In this document: one piece after another, positions 1 to 9,782 of the stretch
How the letters are laid out: each line of letters opens with the position of its first letter
Numbering within the stretch: position 1 is the first letter of the stretch
Source of the DNA: Arenibacter sp. ARW7G5Y1
Lineage (GTDB): Bacteria > Bacteroidota > Bacteroidia > Flavobacteriales > Flavobacteriaceae
NCBI RefSeq assembly: GCF_003201775.1
Contig: NZ_QJJZ01000003.1
Span: 372,001 to 436,000 of the forward strand
Direction: 5' to 3'
Length of the DNA stretch: 64,000 bases
Made by a program: the position numbers and the translations under genes
Notes under the pieces: model-generated
Database searches by the model: none
The model's input: the letters and a program-made list of their open reading frames with translations, nothing else
What the model was told of the DNA's origin: nothing

Positions 1-386
1 TTTTCCTTAGGAAGTGCCACCCATATTTGCAGCCCATGTATTTTTTTTGCTTTAGGCCTCAAATAATCAGGGGTTCTTTCTGTATGGACAACTCCCTTCC
101 CTGCGGTCATCCAATTTACCGCCCCTGGTTTTATTTCAACTGCAGTGCCCAGACTATCCCTGTGGAAGACCGAACCCTCAAACAAATAGGTAAGCGTTGA
201 TAGGCCAATATGAGGATGCATGTCCACATCCATATTCTCATTGGGTTTTAGATGTGCAGGCCCCATATGATCAATAAAAATAAACGGTCCTACCATACGC
301 TTTTGTCGGAATGGCAATAAACGACCTACCATAAAATTGCCGATGTCGGCAGCGCGCTCTTCAATAATGAGGTTTATATTGGACAT
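1..386 (-). CDS. Pirin family protein (3' end cut by window edge)
   Basis: Reading leftward from an ATG at 386-384, the frame stays open to the window edge (128 codons seen). The translation starts MSNINLIIEERAADIGNF and continues with VGPFIFIDHMGPAHL, MDVDMHPHIGLSTLTY and GAVNWMTAGKGVVHTE. These are the N-terminal cupin motifs of pirins, including the His-x-His (HPH) and the HTE segment that hold the metal. Pirins are cytoplasmic cupins; some are quercetinases or redox-sensing cofactors, and the exact role here cannot be told. The C-terminal cupin lies outside the window. The gene is read away from everything else here. Confidence 0.9.
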   Translation of the reverse strand, partial: MSNINLIIEERAADIGNFMVGRLLPFRQKRMVGPFIFIDHMGPAHLKPNENMDVDMHPHIGLSTLTYLFEGSVFHRDSLGTAVEIKPGAVNWMTAGKGVVHTERTPDYLRPKAKKIHGLQIWVALPKE

Positions 387-571
387 GGTCTCTTTTGGGT
401 TATTCCCTTCAATAGGGATGATATCAATCAGTTAAAATATATTTTTTATTATTTGTACCACCTCTAAAGTTATAAAAAAAGCTTCTTGCTTAAAACTCTT
501 TTTCCCATAATACCTAAATCCTTCCATGGGCCGGTCCATTCATTATAAATTCTGATGGGATTTGGGATTTA

Positions 572-856
572 TTGAACCATGAGTATGAATATGATAACTA
601 TAAGCTCGATAATAAAAAAAGTAGCAACACCCAAGATAGGTATTTGGGAGTAGATCTTACTCGACCCGATGTTGAGGTTTCAACCAAATCGGATTTTAGC
701 ACTACTGTTTCTGGTTATAACAAGAAGGAAGTTAGTGGAATTTCTGTTGCCGTAAGTAGCTTGACCACTAAAACCAAGTATTATGTTAGGGTTTATACCG
801 TAAAAGGTACCGATGTGTCCAAACCATCTGCCGTTAAGGAAATTACAACTAGTTGA
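572..856 (+). pseudogene. Remnant of an Fn3-domain protein C-terminus
   Basis: A 94-codon open frame with only a TTG available as start. From about residue 28 it reads like the second half of a fibronectin type III repeat as found in Flavobacteriaceae surface proteins: a DFSTTVSGYN strand, VSSLTTKTKYYVRVYTVKG, then KEITTS at the stop. The upstream part (EYEYDNYKLDNKK) is low-complexity and has no plausible signal peptide or start. I read it as the surviving 3' end of a larger secreted-protein gene whose 5' part was deleted. It still has its own strong terminator directly downstream. A real short protein is possible but less likely. Confidence 0.5.
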
Positions 857-879
857 TTGTTTTAGAGTGCTTTAGTAAG

Positions 880-910
880 AGGCTGCCAGGGAATGGCAGC
901 CTTTTTTTTT
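880..910 (+). terminator. Rho-independent terminator
   Basis: Perfect 9-bp stem (AGGCTGCCA / TGGCAGCCT) with a 5-nt loop GGGAA, running into an unbroken T tract at 902-910. It lies 24 bp after the stop of the Fn3 remnant. Confidence 0.85.
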
Positions 911-1256
911 ACTGGATAATATTATTTTCAATATTGAATATACAAGTTGAATAAAAATTATACTTAATGAAATTGAAGTCCAAGGTTTAACACGACGCCA
1001 TTATGTTTCACTTGTAAATGAATTATAACAGGGCCAAATATTTTTGGTGTTGGTGGATATAATCTTTATTTCATCATTAAATAAGATATCAATAGACAGT
1101 TGTTTTATGATGGTGATCCAATTCTGCCCCAATATGACCTTGGTATTGTAATTGGTCTTTTTAAAATGAAACATATCGAAAAAGTATTGATATCTAATGA
1201 ATTAAGGCATTATTTGAATTTGCTTACTTAATATATCAATAGTAAATCATTTAATT
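911..1256. other. Intergenic, no gene seen
   Basis: About 345 bp of AT-rich DNA between the terminator and the next small gene. I see no coding frame, RNA gene or clear repeat. It presumably holds the promoter of the 1257 gene, but no exact TAnnTTTG element was picked out. Confidence 0.5.
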
Positions 1257-1556
1257 GTGGAAAAAGAAAATTCCGGTTTTTTTGAATATACCAAACACTA
1301 CAAAGCAATTTCTTTTAACGTAAAATATTACTTTAGGACCAATGATTTCCGGGAATTATTTTTTACGGCCCAACCCTTGGACAGAATGGAATCTACCGGA
1401 GATTTCCTGTATGGGAAGATCGATAGGGATTTTAAATTACAGATAGGGATAAAGGAATTCCAAATTATAATGTCCAAGGAATTGCATGAACGGATGGGGA
1501 CGCTTTACGAGGAAATCCGAAATGAATATGTCCGATTTATCAATAAAAACCTATGA
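1257..1556 (+). CDS. Small hypothetical protein (99 aa)
   Basis: Starts at GTG 1257 (MEKENSGFFEYTKHYKAISF) and ends at TGA 1554-1556. No upstream ATG is available in frame, so the GTG is the best start. The protein is soluble, charged and without signal peptide or membrane segment. It contains a pattern of short beta-like strands (FNVKYYFR, LQIGIKEFQIIM) and a C-terminal helix (HERMGTLYEEIRNEYVRFI). I do not recognise the family. The codon use looks like that of the neighbours and the composition is protein-like, which supports a real gene. No operon partner is evident. Confidence 0.6.
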   Translation: MEKENSGFFEYTKHYKAISFNVKYYFRTNDFRELFFTAQPLDRMESTGDFLYGKIDRDFKLQIGIKEFQIIMSKELHERMGTLYEEIRNEYVRFINKNL

Positions 1557-1960
1557 ATTACTTGGATTAAACTAGCATAATCCAATAATGGATAGTCTTA
1601 ATATAACCAATGTTTTCTTTTGGCATATGGCCATGACCGGGCTTCCACTGTATTTTTTTATCGAGCCTTTTTTACTTCCTTTTTGTTATTATGTTTGGAT
1701 GCCCAATAACAAATGTCCACTTTAGCGTAGCATTCCCTTAAAAACTATGAGAATATGGGCTATAGAGCGGTGATTTCCAATATCTCAATTTTACTCCTTA
1801 TTTGAAACTAACATACACACTTCCAGTGATTTGATGGTGCTATGCCATAAAGAATTAAAAATTTAACAGAATTTAACCTAAACTATTACGAGTATTATAG
1901 AATAAAAAGGCGATTTCGTTGTTAAAGAATAATACCCAAATCCAATAGAATTTTAACCTT
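1557..1960. other. Intergenic, no confident gene
   Basis: 404 bp. An ATG at 1588 opens a 45-codon hydrophobic frame (MDSLNITNVFFWHMAMTG...) that could be a micro-protein or chance. It has no clear ribosome site and no family match that I recognise. The rest is AT-rich leader of the receiver-like gene at 1961. Confidence 0.4.
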
Positions 1961-2368
1961 ATGAAAATAAAAAATGTGCTGTTGATTGAAAACTGTGATA
2001 TGGATGCCATTTTAATCAAAGAATCCCTACAGGAAAATGGTGAAATTTGTAACATTCACACATTGGAAGACGGATTTGAAGCTGTGCTCCAAATCCAAAG
2101 CCTTTTAGAACATAATAGTATTGAAGTACCCGATTTGATTATTGCCAATGAAGATCTGGTAATGATCAATGGGGAAAATATAATTTCCAAAATGAAGGGC
2201 TTGAGTAATTTTTATATCCCCGTAATTATTTTGACTTCCGGGGGCGATAATGACCCTCCCCAATTTAATGGACAAACTTGTTGCTTTATAAATAAACCCT
2301 TGGAGGTTCAAAAGTTTATAGGCACTTTCAGGGACATCAAAAATAATTGGTTGACCGCTATCAATTAG
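1961..2368 (+). CDS. Receiver-like (CheY-fold) protein without the phospho-Asp
   Basis: 135 residues covering a single response-regulator receiver fold with no output domain. The first strand KNVLLIENCDMDAILI keeps E10 and N11 where the acidic pair normally sits. Strand three reads PDLIIANEDLVMINGENI; aligned to the usual PDLILLDLNMPxMDG the phospho-acceptor Asp is Asn63. The switch Thr (T92 in VIILTSGG) and the invariant Lys (K112 in FINKPLEV) are kept. This suggests a pseudo-receiver, possibly acting by protein-protein contact rather than phosphotransfer; D65 or E64 could in principle substitute. It lies 185 bp upstream of a same-strand PAS/GAF protein that itself lacks a kinase catalytic domain. 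Confidence 0.85.
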   Translation: MKIKNVLLIENCDMDAILIKESLQENGEICNIHTLEDGFEAVLQIQSLLEHNSIEVPDLIIANEDLVMINGENIISKMKGLSNFYIPVIILTSGGDNDPPQFNGQTCCFINKPLEVQKFIGTFRDIKNNWLTAIN

Positions 2369-2553
2369 ATCAATGTTGTTTAAACGAACCAACTAATTTC
2401 AGGCAAAGGATTTCTAATCCATTGCAATTCATTTAATTTTCTTATGCACCAGCTATTTAAAGCTTCGTTGAGTTCTGGGTTTATTGGGATTAAACCCAAA
2501 AAACAGAAAGAGGCTTAATTTAAAGTTGACTTGGAAATATATAGTATAGATTG

Positions 2554-5500
2554 ATGTATTGTACCAGTGTTGAATTTCTTCCATCATATCCAAGCTTGGA
2601 ACTAGGGGATAATATTTCCGAGGATATCTGCCATTTGGCTACCTTTATTTTCGATTCCCCTACGGCAAGTACAGCATTACTGAAATTACCTGACAACCTT
2701 TCCGCCCATTCCAATTTAGATAGTGATGCCTGCAAAGTTGAAATACTAGTTTGGGAACACATCCAATCTAGGTCCAATGAATTGCTCGTCTTGGATGATA
2801 TTCCAAATGATCTGTATATTCGGACTGAAATTGAAACAATATCCCCAGAATTTCCGTCTATTTTGATCGTGGTCCCCATTCATGACAGGAATGGAGGTCT
2901 ATTGGGTATCTTGTGTATTTATGATAACCATAATAAGGAATTAAGCAAGAAACAAAAAGCTGGACTCAAGGTGCTGGGCAAACAGGCAGGATTACTTGGT
3001 ACAGCCTTAAACCCTTTGGTTAAAATTAAAAATCAAGGGACCTTTGTAGACAATAAAGATATTTCCATTGGAAACTTTTTGGAGGCCAATGGCTCCGTTC
3101 TATGGAGGTTTAACAATATTACAGGCAATCTATGGTTTGGTAATGTTTTCTTCGATATTCTAGGATATAGCGAGGACGAAATCCATCTTGACACCCTTGC
3201 AAATTGGCTTGATGTGGTGTATTTTTTTGATCAAGATAAAGTATATAGGAAATTCCAATCCTGGATTGAAAATGATTTGATGGATGACGAATTGGAATGT
3301 AGACTTGTCCATAAGTCCGGGGATATTGTTTTTATTAATATTAAAGTGCTTACTGTCAAATATGGGAAAACCGGTTCTGTTTGTGAATTGGAAGGTGATA
3401 TACAGAACATAACATCACAAAAAAAAGTTTGGGAGCAAATAGAACTAATACACCCAAAATACACATCCGTAATCCAAGCGGGTTATGATTGGCTTTCCAT
3501 CGTTGATTTGAATGGCGACTATACCTATTCAAATTCCTCTTGGGAATTTGGGCTGGGATATACATCGGACGAGTTGATCGGGAAGAATATATTTGGTAAT
3601 GTACACGATTCCGATAAGAAAAAGGTAAAATATTATTTTTCCAAGTTTATCAAAAATGAACCCTTTGTTTCCAGGCCATTTCGGTTTCAACATAAAAGTG
3701 GTAGCTGGAAATGGTTGGAAATATTGATGGTCAATTTGAATGATGACCCAATGATTCAAGGTGTCGTCATCAACGCGAGGGACATTACGGATAGAGTGTT
3801 GATCAACAAGGAAATAAAGGCTTCCGAGGAAAAGCACCGTTTACTTTTCAATAGTAGTCCCTATCCTAAATATATTCTTGAACAGGAGAGCTGTAAAATT
3901 GTAGATGTAAACGATGCCATGGTGGAATTTTATGGATATTCCAGGGCCGAATTACTTCAAATGAACGCTAAGGATTTAAGGCCCAAGGAAGAAATCGGGG
4001 CATTAATGAAGGGGCTGGATGAGTTTCAATTGCAAAGGGGAAACCGCAACTACGGAATCTTTATCCACAAAAAGCGAAATGGGGAATTGGCAAAAATGGA
4101 AGTTGTAGGACAGCATATAAGTATAGACGGGGTACAGTGCATCCTGGCCACTTGTACGGACGTGACAGAGAAGGAAGAGTATTTAAATAGGCTAAGACAT
4201 TCCGAGCATAAGCTTAAGAAGGCCACGGCCATAGCCAAATTGGGTTATTGGTCAATCGATTTGGAGACTATGTCATTAAACTGTTCCGAAGAAGTTTATA
4301 GGATTTGGGAAAGAAAACCGGAATCCTTTAAGCTGAACCACAAATCCATTATGGAAACCATCCACCCAAATGATAGGGAACTATTTGCCAAGGCAAACGA
4401 AAAGGCCTTCACCCAACATAAAAAGTATGACCATGTTTATAGAATAATACTTCCCGATAATTCTATAAAGTGGGTTCGTCAATTGGGACAACCCGATTTG
4501 AAAATGGATGGGAAGCCATCCAAATTCGAGGGTACGATCCAAGACATTACACAACAAAAAAAGGAAGAGCATCAGTTAAGATTATTGGAGTCGGTAGTAA
4601 CAAATACCAAGGATGCGGTTTTGATCACAGAAGCGGAGCCATTGGATGAGTCGGGTCCTAGGATATTGTATGTGAATGAAGCGTTTACAAAAATGACCGG
4701 ATATTCGGCCGAAGAGATGATCGGTATTTCCCCGGAAATTCTAAGGGGCCCAAAAACCGATAAAAAGGAATTGAAAAAGTTAAGCACAGCCATACAGCGA
4801 TGGGAGTCTTGTGAAGTAACTATCATCAACTATAAAAAAGGTGGAGAGGAATTTTGGGTCAACTTTTCAATAAGTCCGGTTGCGGACGAAAAAGGGCGGT
4901 TTACACATTGGATATCCATTGAACGGGATGTTACGGTTGAAAAAAATCAGGAAATATTAAATAACTTGATGATCGATATAAGCCTCATCTTCGGTCATGA
5001 AAAGTATTTAATGCAGAGTATAAAAAGTGTTCTGGATTATTTGGTTGATTTTGGAGGCTTCACGCTTGCAGAAATATGGTTGCCCAACTCCGAGAATAAT
5101 CAATTAAAACCTTCCGGCGAATACAATATTGTTAGGGCCGATAAACAATTCCAAGACCCTTTTGGACATGAAGGGGCATTGGAATCCTTAGAAGAATTGG
5201 CCGGTATTATTGGGGAGAATCAACGTATTGAAGTATGGGATTTAAAGAAACTGAAGGGTTCGGACAGTCAAAAAGCCATGTCTATTCCCGGAACGGAATG
5301 TGTTATCGGAATCCCTTTGATTCACAATGAAAATTTTATAGGGGTACTTCTCTTGGGTACAGGACATGAATTGGATTCCCATTTGTATTGCAGTGAACCG
5401 TTTAAGGAAGTTGCCAGACATTTGGCAGCTGAGATTAAACGTAAGCACATTGAAACAGAATTGGAACATGTTTTTAATTTTGCCCCGGATATTCTATGTA

Positions 5501-6744
5501 AAGCCGGAAAGGATGGATACTTTAAAAAAATCAATCCGGCGGCCTCCAAGCTTTTGGGCTATTCTGAAGAGGAGTTGCTATCCAAAAAAATAATGGAATT
5601 TGTACACCCTGAGGATCGGAATAAAACCAGGGACAAACAATTGTTTTTATATGAAGGAAAATCCTATAAACATTTTGAGAATCGCTACATCAGTAAAAAT
5701 GGGGAAACAAAATATTTAAGTTGGACAGCTAGGTCCAGTGAAGAGGAAGGGGCCGTGTTTGCCGTGGCAAAAGATGTTACGGAGTTCAGGGAGCTTAAGA
5801 ATATTTTGAAAGAGGTAACCGATTTGGCCCATATAGGCCCATGGGAATTGAATTTTAACAATTCAACTATTTACTGGTCCGATATGATTAAGAAAATTCA
5901 CGAAGTGGATCGAAATTATACCCCTACCATAGATAGTATACTCGGATTTTGTAGAGATGGGGAAACAAGGGAGAGAATTTTACAGGATATCAATAACGCA
6001 ATATATCACGGTAAACCATGGGATTTTGAATTTCCAATTATAACGGCCAAAGGAAACGAGCGCTGGGTAAGAATGATCGGGAAACCAGAATTTGCCTTTG
6101 ACAAATGTTCTAGGATAATAGGAAGTATTCAAGATATAAATGACTTGAAAACTACCGAATTAAAAATGGAACAGGCCAACAGCGATAAAAATGACATCCT
6201 GGAAAGTATTGGGGATGCATTTATTTCATTGGACCACGAATGGACGGTTACCTACTGGAACGAAAAAGCAAAAGAGGTATTGGGAGTTGATAAAGGAAGT
6301 ATTATAGGGAAAAATTTTTGGGACTGCAATTTAAAGAATATCAATCCTCGGGAATATATTAAATATTACAGAACCATTAGGGCGGGAAACACGGTATATT
6401 TCGAGGATTACATTTCTGGCCTGGATAAATGGCTTGAAGTTAGTGCCTATCCTTCTGAAAATACAATATCGTTATATATAAGGGATATTACGGAAAAAAG
6501 ACAGATTCAAGGCGCCATTGAAAGGCAAAATGAAAAATTAAGGGAAATTGCCTGGACACAATCACACGTGGTGAGGGCCCCTTTATCTAGAATGATGGGG
6601 ATTATTGATTTGTTCAATGAAAACCTGTTGGAAGAAAAGGAGAAGACACATATGCTGGATCATATTTATTCCTCGGCCATTGAACTGGATACCATTATTA
6701 GGGAAATCGTATCGAAATCCCAATCGGTAATTTCATGTCAGTAA
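2554..6744 (+). CDS. Multi-PAS/GAF sensor protein with DHp helices but no ATPase domain
   Basis: 1396 residues from ATG 2554 (a TTG sits just before it). No signal peptide or membrane segment, so cytoplasmic. Order as read: GAF (about 1-150), PAS (180-295), PAS (305-420), PAS (428-545), PAS (550-675), PAS (676-800), GAF (800-975), then three more PAS (about 975-1300). Most PAS units end in the S-box signature DITxxK/DVTxxK. The C-terminus is a dimerisation/His helix with WTQSHVVRAPLSRMMG and His at about 1338. The frame then stops only about 58 residues later, so the HATPase_c domain is absent, and none is encoded just downstream. It may be a phosphotransfer or scaffold partner for another kinase. 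Similar catalytic-domain-less PAS proteins are, to my knowledge, found in Flavobacteriia. Confidence 0.9.
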   Translation: MYCTSVEFLPSYPSLELGDNISEDICHLATFIFDSPTASTALLKLPDNLSAHSNLDSDACKVEILVWEHIQSRSNELLVLDDIPNDLYIRTEIETISPEFPSILIVVPIHDRNGGLLGILCIYDNHNKELSKKQKAGLKVLGKQAGLLGTALNPLVKIKNQGTFVDNKDISIGNFLEANGSVLWRFNNITGNLWFGNVFFDILGYSEDEIHLDTLANWLDVVYFFDQDKVYRKFQSWIENDLMDDELECRLVHKSGDIVFINIKVLTVKYGKTGSVCELEGDIQNITSQKKVWEQIELIHPKYTSVIQAGYDWLSIVDLNGDYTYSNSSWEFGLGYTSDELIGKNIFGNVHDSDKKKVKYYFSKFIKNEPFVSRPFRFQHKSGSWKWLEILMVNLNDDPMIQGVVINARDITDRVLINKEIKASEEKHRLLFNSSPYPKYILEQESCKIVDVNDAMVEFYGYSRAELLQMNAKDLRPKEEIGALMKGLDEFQLQRGNRNYGIFIHKKRNGELAKMEVVGQHISIDGVQCILATCTDVTEKEEYLNRLRHSEHKLKKATAIAKLGYWSIDLETMSLNCSEEVYRIWERKPESFKLNHKSIMETIHPNDRELFAKANEKAFTQHKKYDHVYRIILPDNSIKWVRQLGQPDLKMDGKPSKFEGTIQDITQQKKEEHQLRLLESVVTNTKDAVLITEAEPLDESGPRILYVNEAFTKMTGYSAEEMIGISPEILRGPKTDKKELKKLSTAIQRWESCEVTIINYKKGGEEFWVNFSISPVADEKGRFTHWISIERDVTVEKNQEILNNLMIDISLIFGHEKYLMQSIKSVLDYLVDFGGFTLAEIWLPNSENNQLKPSGEYNIVRADKQFQDPFGHEGALESLEELAGIIGENQRIEVWDLKKLKGSDSQKAMSIPGTECVIGIPLIHNENFIGVLLLGTGHELDSHLYCSEPFKEVARHLAAEIKRKHIETELEHVFNFAPDILCKAGKDGYFKKINPAASKLLGYSEEELLSKKIMEFVHPEDRNKTRDKQLFLYEGKSYKHFENRYISKNGETKYLSWTARSSEEEGAVFAVAKDVTEFRELKNILKEVTDLAHIGPWELNFNNSTIYWSDMIKKIHEVDRNYTPTIDSILGFCRDGETRERILQDINNAIYHGKPWDFEFPIITAKGNERWVRMIGKPEFAFDKCSRIIGSIQDINDLKTTELKMEQANSDKNDILESIGDAFISLDHEWTVTYWNEKAKEVLGVDKGSIIGKNFWDCNLKNINPREYIKYYRTIRAGNTVYFEDYISGLDKWLEVSAYPSENTISLYIRDITEKRQIQGAIERQNEKLREIAWTQSHVVRAPLSRMMGIIDLFNENLLEEKEKTHMLDHIYSSAIELDTIIREIVSKSQSVISCQ

Positions 6745-6793
6745 GGGTAATAGGTTCACTTTTTATAGGGATGGTTCCCTGTACCTAAATGAC

Positions 6794-6825
6794 AACGGAC
6801 AGCCAAAATTAGGCTGCCCGCCGTT
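6794..6825. terminator. Hairpin between convergent genes
   Basis: Interrupted stem AACGG/CCGTT (6794-6798, 6821-6825) enclosing CAGCC/GGCTG (6800-6804, 6812-6816). It sits between the ends of the PAS gene and the YegP-like gene. No T tract follows on either strand, so intrinsic termination is uncertain. Confidence 0.35.
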
Positions 6826-6867
6826 CAAGGTTCCGTTATTATAGGATATACAATACGAATTTTACAC

Positions 6868-7197
6868 TTAACTTAGATCTTCAATGGAGGCCTCAGTTGC
6901 ATTGTTCTTTACAGATGCAATTCCATTCTCCATAGCCGAAGTACTGGAATACATTTCACTGGAGCCGATAACCTGACCATTTGTTGCCTTTAAGTTAAAG
7001 TAGGGATTGCCATTCTTGGCAGTCTTTCTTTCATATTTATTGTCGTCCGTGGAATTTGCCTTAACGGACGCTATCCCATTTTCGCATGAGGCTTTGGTCT
7101 TGTAGGCCTCACTGCTTAAAATTACCTGACCATTGGAGGCTTTTAAGTTAAATCTAAATTGGTCCGACTTATCTTTTTTAATTTCAAATTTACCCAT
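6868..7197 (-). CDS. YegP family protein (two DUF1508 repeats)
   Basis: 109 residues made of two tandem copies of the same roughly 50-residue unit. Copy one reads FRFNLKASNGQVILSSEAYK...CENGIASVKANS; copy two reads PYFNLKATNGQVIGSSEMYS...MENGIASVKNNA. The FxLKAxNGQVIxSSExY...xNGIxSVKxN pattern is the DUF1508/YegP family signature. No signal peptide. The function of the family is unknown; it is a small, widespread soluble beta-alpha repeat protein. It is transcribed alone, converging on the PAS gene, and has a 155-bp gap before metE. Confidence 0.92.
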   Translation of the reverse strand: MGKFEIKKDKSDQFRFNLKASNGQVILSSEAYKTKASCENGIASVKANSTDDNKYERKTAKNGNPYFNLKATNGQVIGSSEMYSSTSAMENGIASVKNNATEASIEDLS

Positions 7198-7352
7198 TGT
7201 AAATGTTTGTTAAATTGAACTTTACTTAATTATCCAACAATTTAAATAATTTTTTTAACAAGGCTTCCAGAGATCGGCAAAAAAAACTCATTTTTTACTA
7301 TCGCGGTATTTTAATCCCGGTCAAAAGGCGTTCAAAATAGTGGATGTTTTAT

Positions 7353-9665
7353 TTAGGTATGGTATGCTGCCCGTATTTTTTTTGCCACTGCCACCATATT
7401 GGCCAAGGCCAATTCGGTCTCGGGCCATTCCCTCGTCTTTAAACCGCAGTCCGGATTTACCCATAAATTTTCTATCGGAAAAAGTTGGGTTGCTTTGAGC
7501 AGTAATTCTTCCATTTCCATTTTGTTGGGTACTCTGGAAGAATGAATATCGTATACCCCGGGCCCAATTTCGTTGGGATATTTGAATTGGACAAAGGCGT
7601 CCAATAATTCCATTTCCGATCTTGAGGTTTCTATGGTAATGACATCGGCATCCATATCCGAAATGTTTCGGATAATATCGTTAAATTCTGAATAGCACAT
7701 ATGGGTATGGATCTGTGTCCTGTCCTCTACTCCACTTGAAGCTACGCGAAAACATTGCACGGCCCAATTTAAGTAGGTGTTCCAATATTCTTGCCTTAGG
7801 GGAAGCCCTTCCCTTATGGCCGGTTCATCAATTTGAATAATTTTAATTCCAGCTTTTTCCAGATCCATGACTTCATCCCTGATGGCCAAAGCAATTTGTT
7901 TACAGGTCATTGACCTAGGTTGGTCGTCCCTTACGAAGGACCATTGTAAAATGGTAACTGGCCCCGTGAGCATACCCTTTACCGGTCTCTTGGTTAAGGA
8001 TTGTGCATAAGATGTCCATTTTACAGTCATCGGCGTATCCCTATGGACATCCCCGTAAATTATAGGGGGCTTTACACAGCGACTTCCGTAACTTTGTACC
8101 CATCCGTTACAAGAAAAAGCAAATCCATTAAGCCTCTCCCCGAAATACTCCACCATATCATTCCTCTCAAATTCGCCATGAACCAGGACGTCCAATCCAA
8201 TATTTTCCTGAAATCGGATCGTGTTTTGAGTTTCTAGTTTGATAAATTCATCATACTCCTGTTGGGTAATCTCTTTTCTTTTGAGTTTGCTTCTCCAACC
8301 TCTTACCTCTTGTGTCTGGGGAAATGACCCAATAGTGGTTGTTGGAAATAATGGAAGGTTCAATTCTTGTTTTTGCTTCTTTTTGCGAGTATTAAAGTTG
8401 TTTTTACGTTGGCTGGCCCCATCGGTCAATGAAAGGACCCTTTGTTTGGTATTTGTATGATGAATTAATTCCGAGGTCCTTTTTTCTATAAAAAGTCGCC
8501 TATTATTAACTAGTTCAATGGCAGCTTCTTCTGTGGGAACCTCTGATGCCAATTGCCTTAAGACCACTAGTTCCTTAAGCTTTTGTTTGGAGAATGCCAT
8601 CCACTGTTTAATTGATGAAGGAAGGCTCTCCTCCTGATCCTCTAAGTCCAGATCGTAGGGAGTATGCAAAAAGGAGCAGGAACTGGCAACCCAAATCTTG
8701 TCCTTTCCAACACCTTGTTGGGCCTTTTCAATCAGGTTGAGGGAAGCATCAAAGTTGTTTCGCCAAATATTCCTGCCGTCCACGACCCCTAAGGAGAGTA
8801 TCTGTTGCCCGGTGTACAATGCTGACTCCAAGATATCATCCAACTGCAGCGGACATCTAACTAAATCCAAGTGAAGTGCATGTACAGGAAGTTGCAATGC
8901 AGTTTCCAAATTGTCTCCAAGACAGTCAAAGTAATTGGTAAGAATTATTTTTAATTGAGGAAATTTTAATGCTATGCTATTATAAAGTTCCTTCACCTTC
9001 TTTCGATCATTGTCTGTAAGGTTTAAAGCCAAACAAGGTTCATCCATTTGAATGTACTCAGCTCCTGCCGAAGATAATTGCCCCAACAATTCATAAAATA
9101 CGGGCAATAAAGATTCCAATAGGTCCAGCCTGTGGAATCCTTCTTCTTTTTCTTTCCCGAGATATAGAAAGGTAAAGGGTGATATAAGTACGGGTTTGGT
9201 CCTTATTCCGAGGGACATGGCCTCCTTGTATTCGTCTACCGCCTTTATGGAATTTAGTTGGAAGGATTGATTCTTAGTGAATTCCGGAACTATGTAATGA
9301 TAATTGGTGTCGAACCACTTGGTCATTTCCATGGCCGTTACGTCGTAACCATCCTTTTGAAGACCTTTGGCCATCGCAAAATAAAGATCTATTTCCGATG
9401 TGTCCTTTTTAATTTCTGAATATCTCTCGGGAATGCAACCATAGGTAATGGAGGCATCCAATACTTGGTCGTAAAAGGAGAAATCATTGGAAGGAATAAA
9501 ATCTATGCCAGACAATTGCTGTATTTCCCAGTTTTCCTGACGTATTTTCCTAGCGATCAGTTTAAGTTCTTCTACATGGATTTTGCCATGCCAGTATTTT
9601 TCCAAGGACTTTTTTAATTCTCTGTTGGCTCCAATTCTGGGGAAACCCAAAAGGTTTGTCTTCAT
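7353..9665 (-). CDS. metE: Cobalamin-independent methionine synthase MetE
   Basis: 770 residues, the usual length for MetE (5-methyltetrahydropteroyltriglutamate-homocysteine methyltransferase), the last step of methionine synthesis. The N-terminal half starts MKTNLLGFPRIGANRELKK and carries the Meth_synt_1 domain. The C-terminal half starts near LFPTTTIGSFPQTQEVR and carries the catalytic domain. Zinc ligands are visible: His-x-Cys in IHTHMCYSEF (about 652-654), the Glu of GEFERNDMVEYF/EI region, and Cys in VNPDCGLKTREW (about 740). The start ATG at 9665 is well placed. The gene is divergent from an Lrp/AsnC regulator 156 bp away, with an Lrp-like box between; no SAM or B12 riboswitch is seen in that gap. 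Confidence 0.98.
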   Translation of the reverse strand: MKTNLLGFPRIGANRELKKSLEKYWHGKIHVEELKLIARKIRQENWEIQQLSGIDFIPSNDFSFYDQVLDASITYGCIPERYSEIKKDTSEIDLYFAMAKGLQKDGYDVTAMEMTKWFDTNYHYIVPEFTKNQSFQLNSIKAVDEYKEAMSLGIRTKPVLISPFTFLYLGKEKEEGFHRLDLLESLLPVFYELLGQLSSAGAEYIQMDEPCLALNLTDNDRKKVKELYNSIALKFPQLKIILTNYFDCLGDNLETALQLPVHALHLDLVRCPLQLDDILESALYTGQQILSLGVVDGRNIWRNNFDASLNLIEKAQQGVGKDKIWVASSCSFLHTPYDLDLEDQEESLPSSIKQWMAFSKQKLKELVVLRQLASEVPTEEAAIELVNNRRLFIEKRTSELIHHTNTKQRVLSLTDGASQRKNNFNTRKKKQKQELNLPLFPTTTIGSFPQTQEVRGWRSKLKRKEITQQEYDEFIKLETQNTIRFQENIGLDVLVHGEFERNDMVEYFGERLNGFAFSCNGWVQSYGSRCVKPPIIYGDVHRDTPMTVKWTSYAQSLTKRPVKGMLTGPVTILQWSFVRDDQPRSMTCKQIALAIRDEVMDLEKAGIKIIQIDEPAIREGLPLRQEYWNTYLNWAVQCFRVASSGVEDRTQIHTHMCYSEFNDIIRNISDMDADVITIETSRSEMELLDAFVQFKYPNEIGPGVYDIHSSRVPNKMEMEELLLKATQLFPIENLWVNPDCGLKTREWPETELALANMVAVAKKIRAAYHT

Positions 9666-9767
9666 GTTTTTTAATTTTCACAATTCTCTGCAAAGTTTAT
9701 AATTTTGTTTTAATATTCTATATTTGTATCTATAATTGAAATTTTACACTAATATATATTGTTATAG

Positions 9768-9782
9768 TAGAAAATTATTCTG
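9768..9782. promoter_or_regulatory. Lrp-type operator in the metE/lrp gap
   Basis: TAGAAAATTATTCTG fits all 15 positions of the E. coli Lrp consensus YAGHAWATTWTDCTR. It lies 40 bp before the regulator's ATG and about 100 bp before metE's ATG. It is flanked by TGTTAT (9760-9765) and ATAACA (9785-9790), an inverted repeat. A candidate Bacteroidetes -7 element TATATTTG is at 9719-9726 (+ strand), without a well-spaced -33 TTTG. Inference: autoregulation and metE control. Confidence 0.6.

Noticed and set aside
2105..2392. 95-codon - strand frame over the receiver-like gene
   Set aside because: Antisense shadow; the + strand frame has clear receiver motifs.
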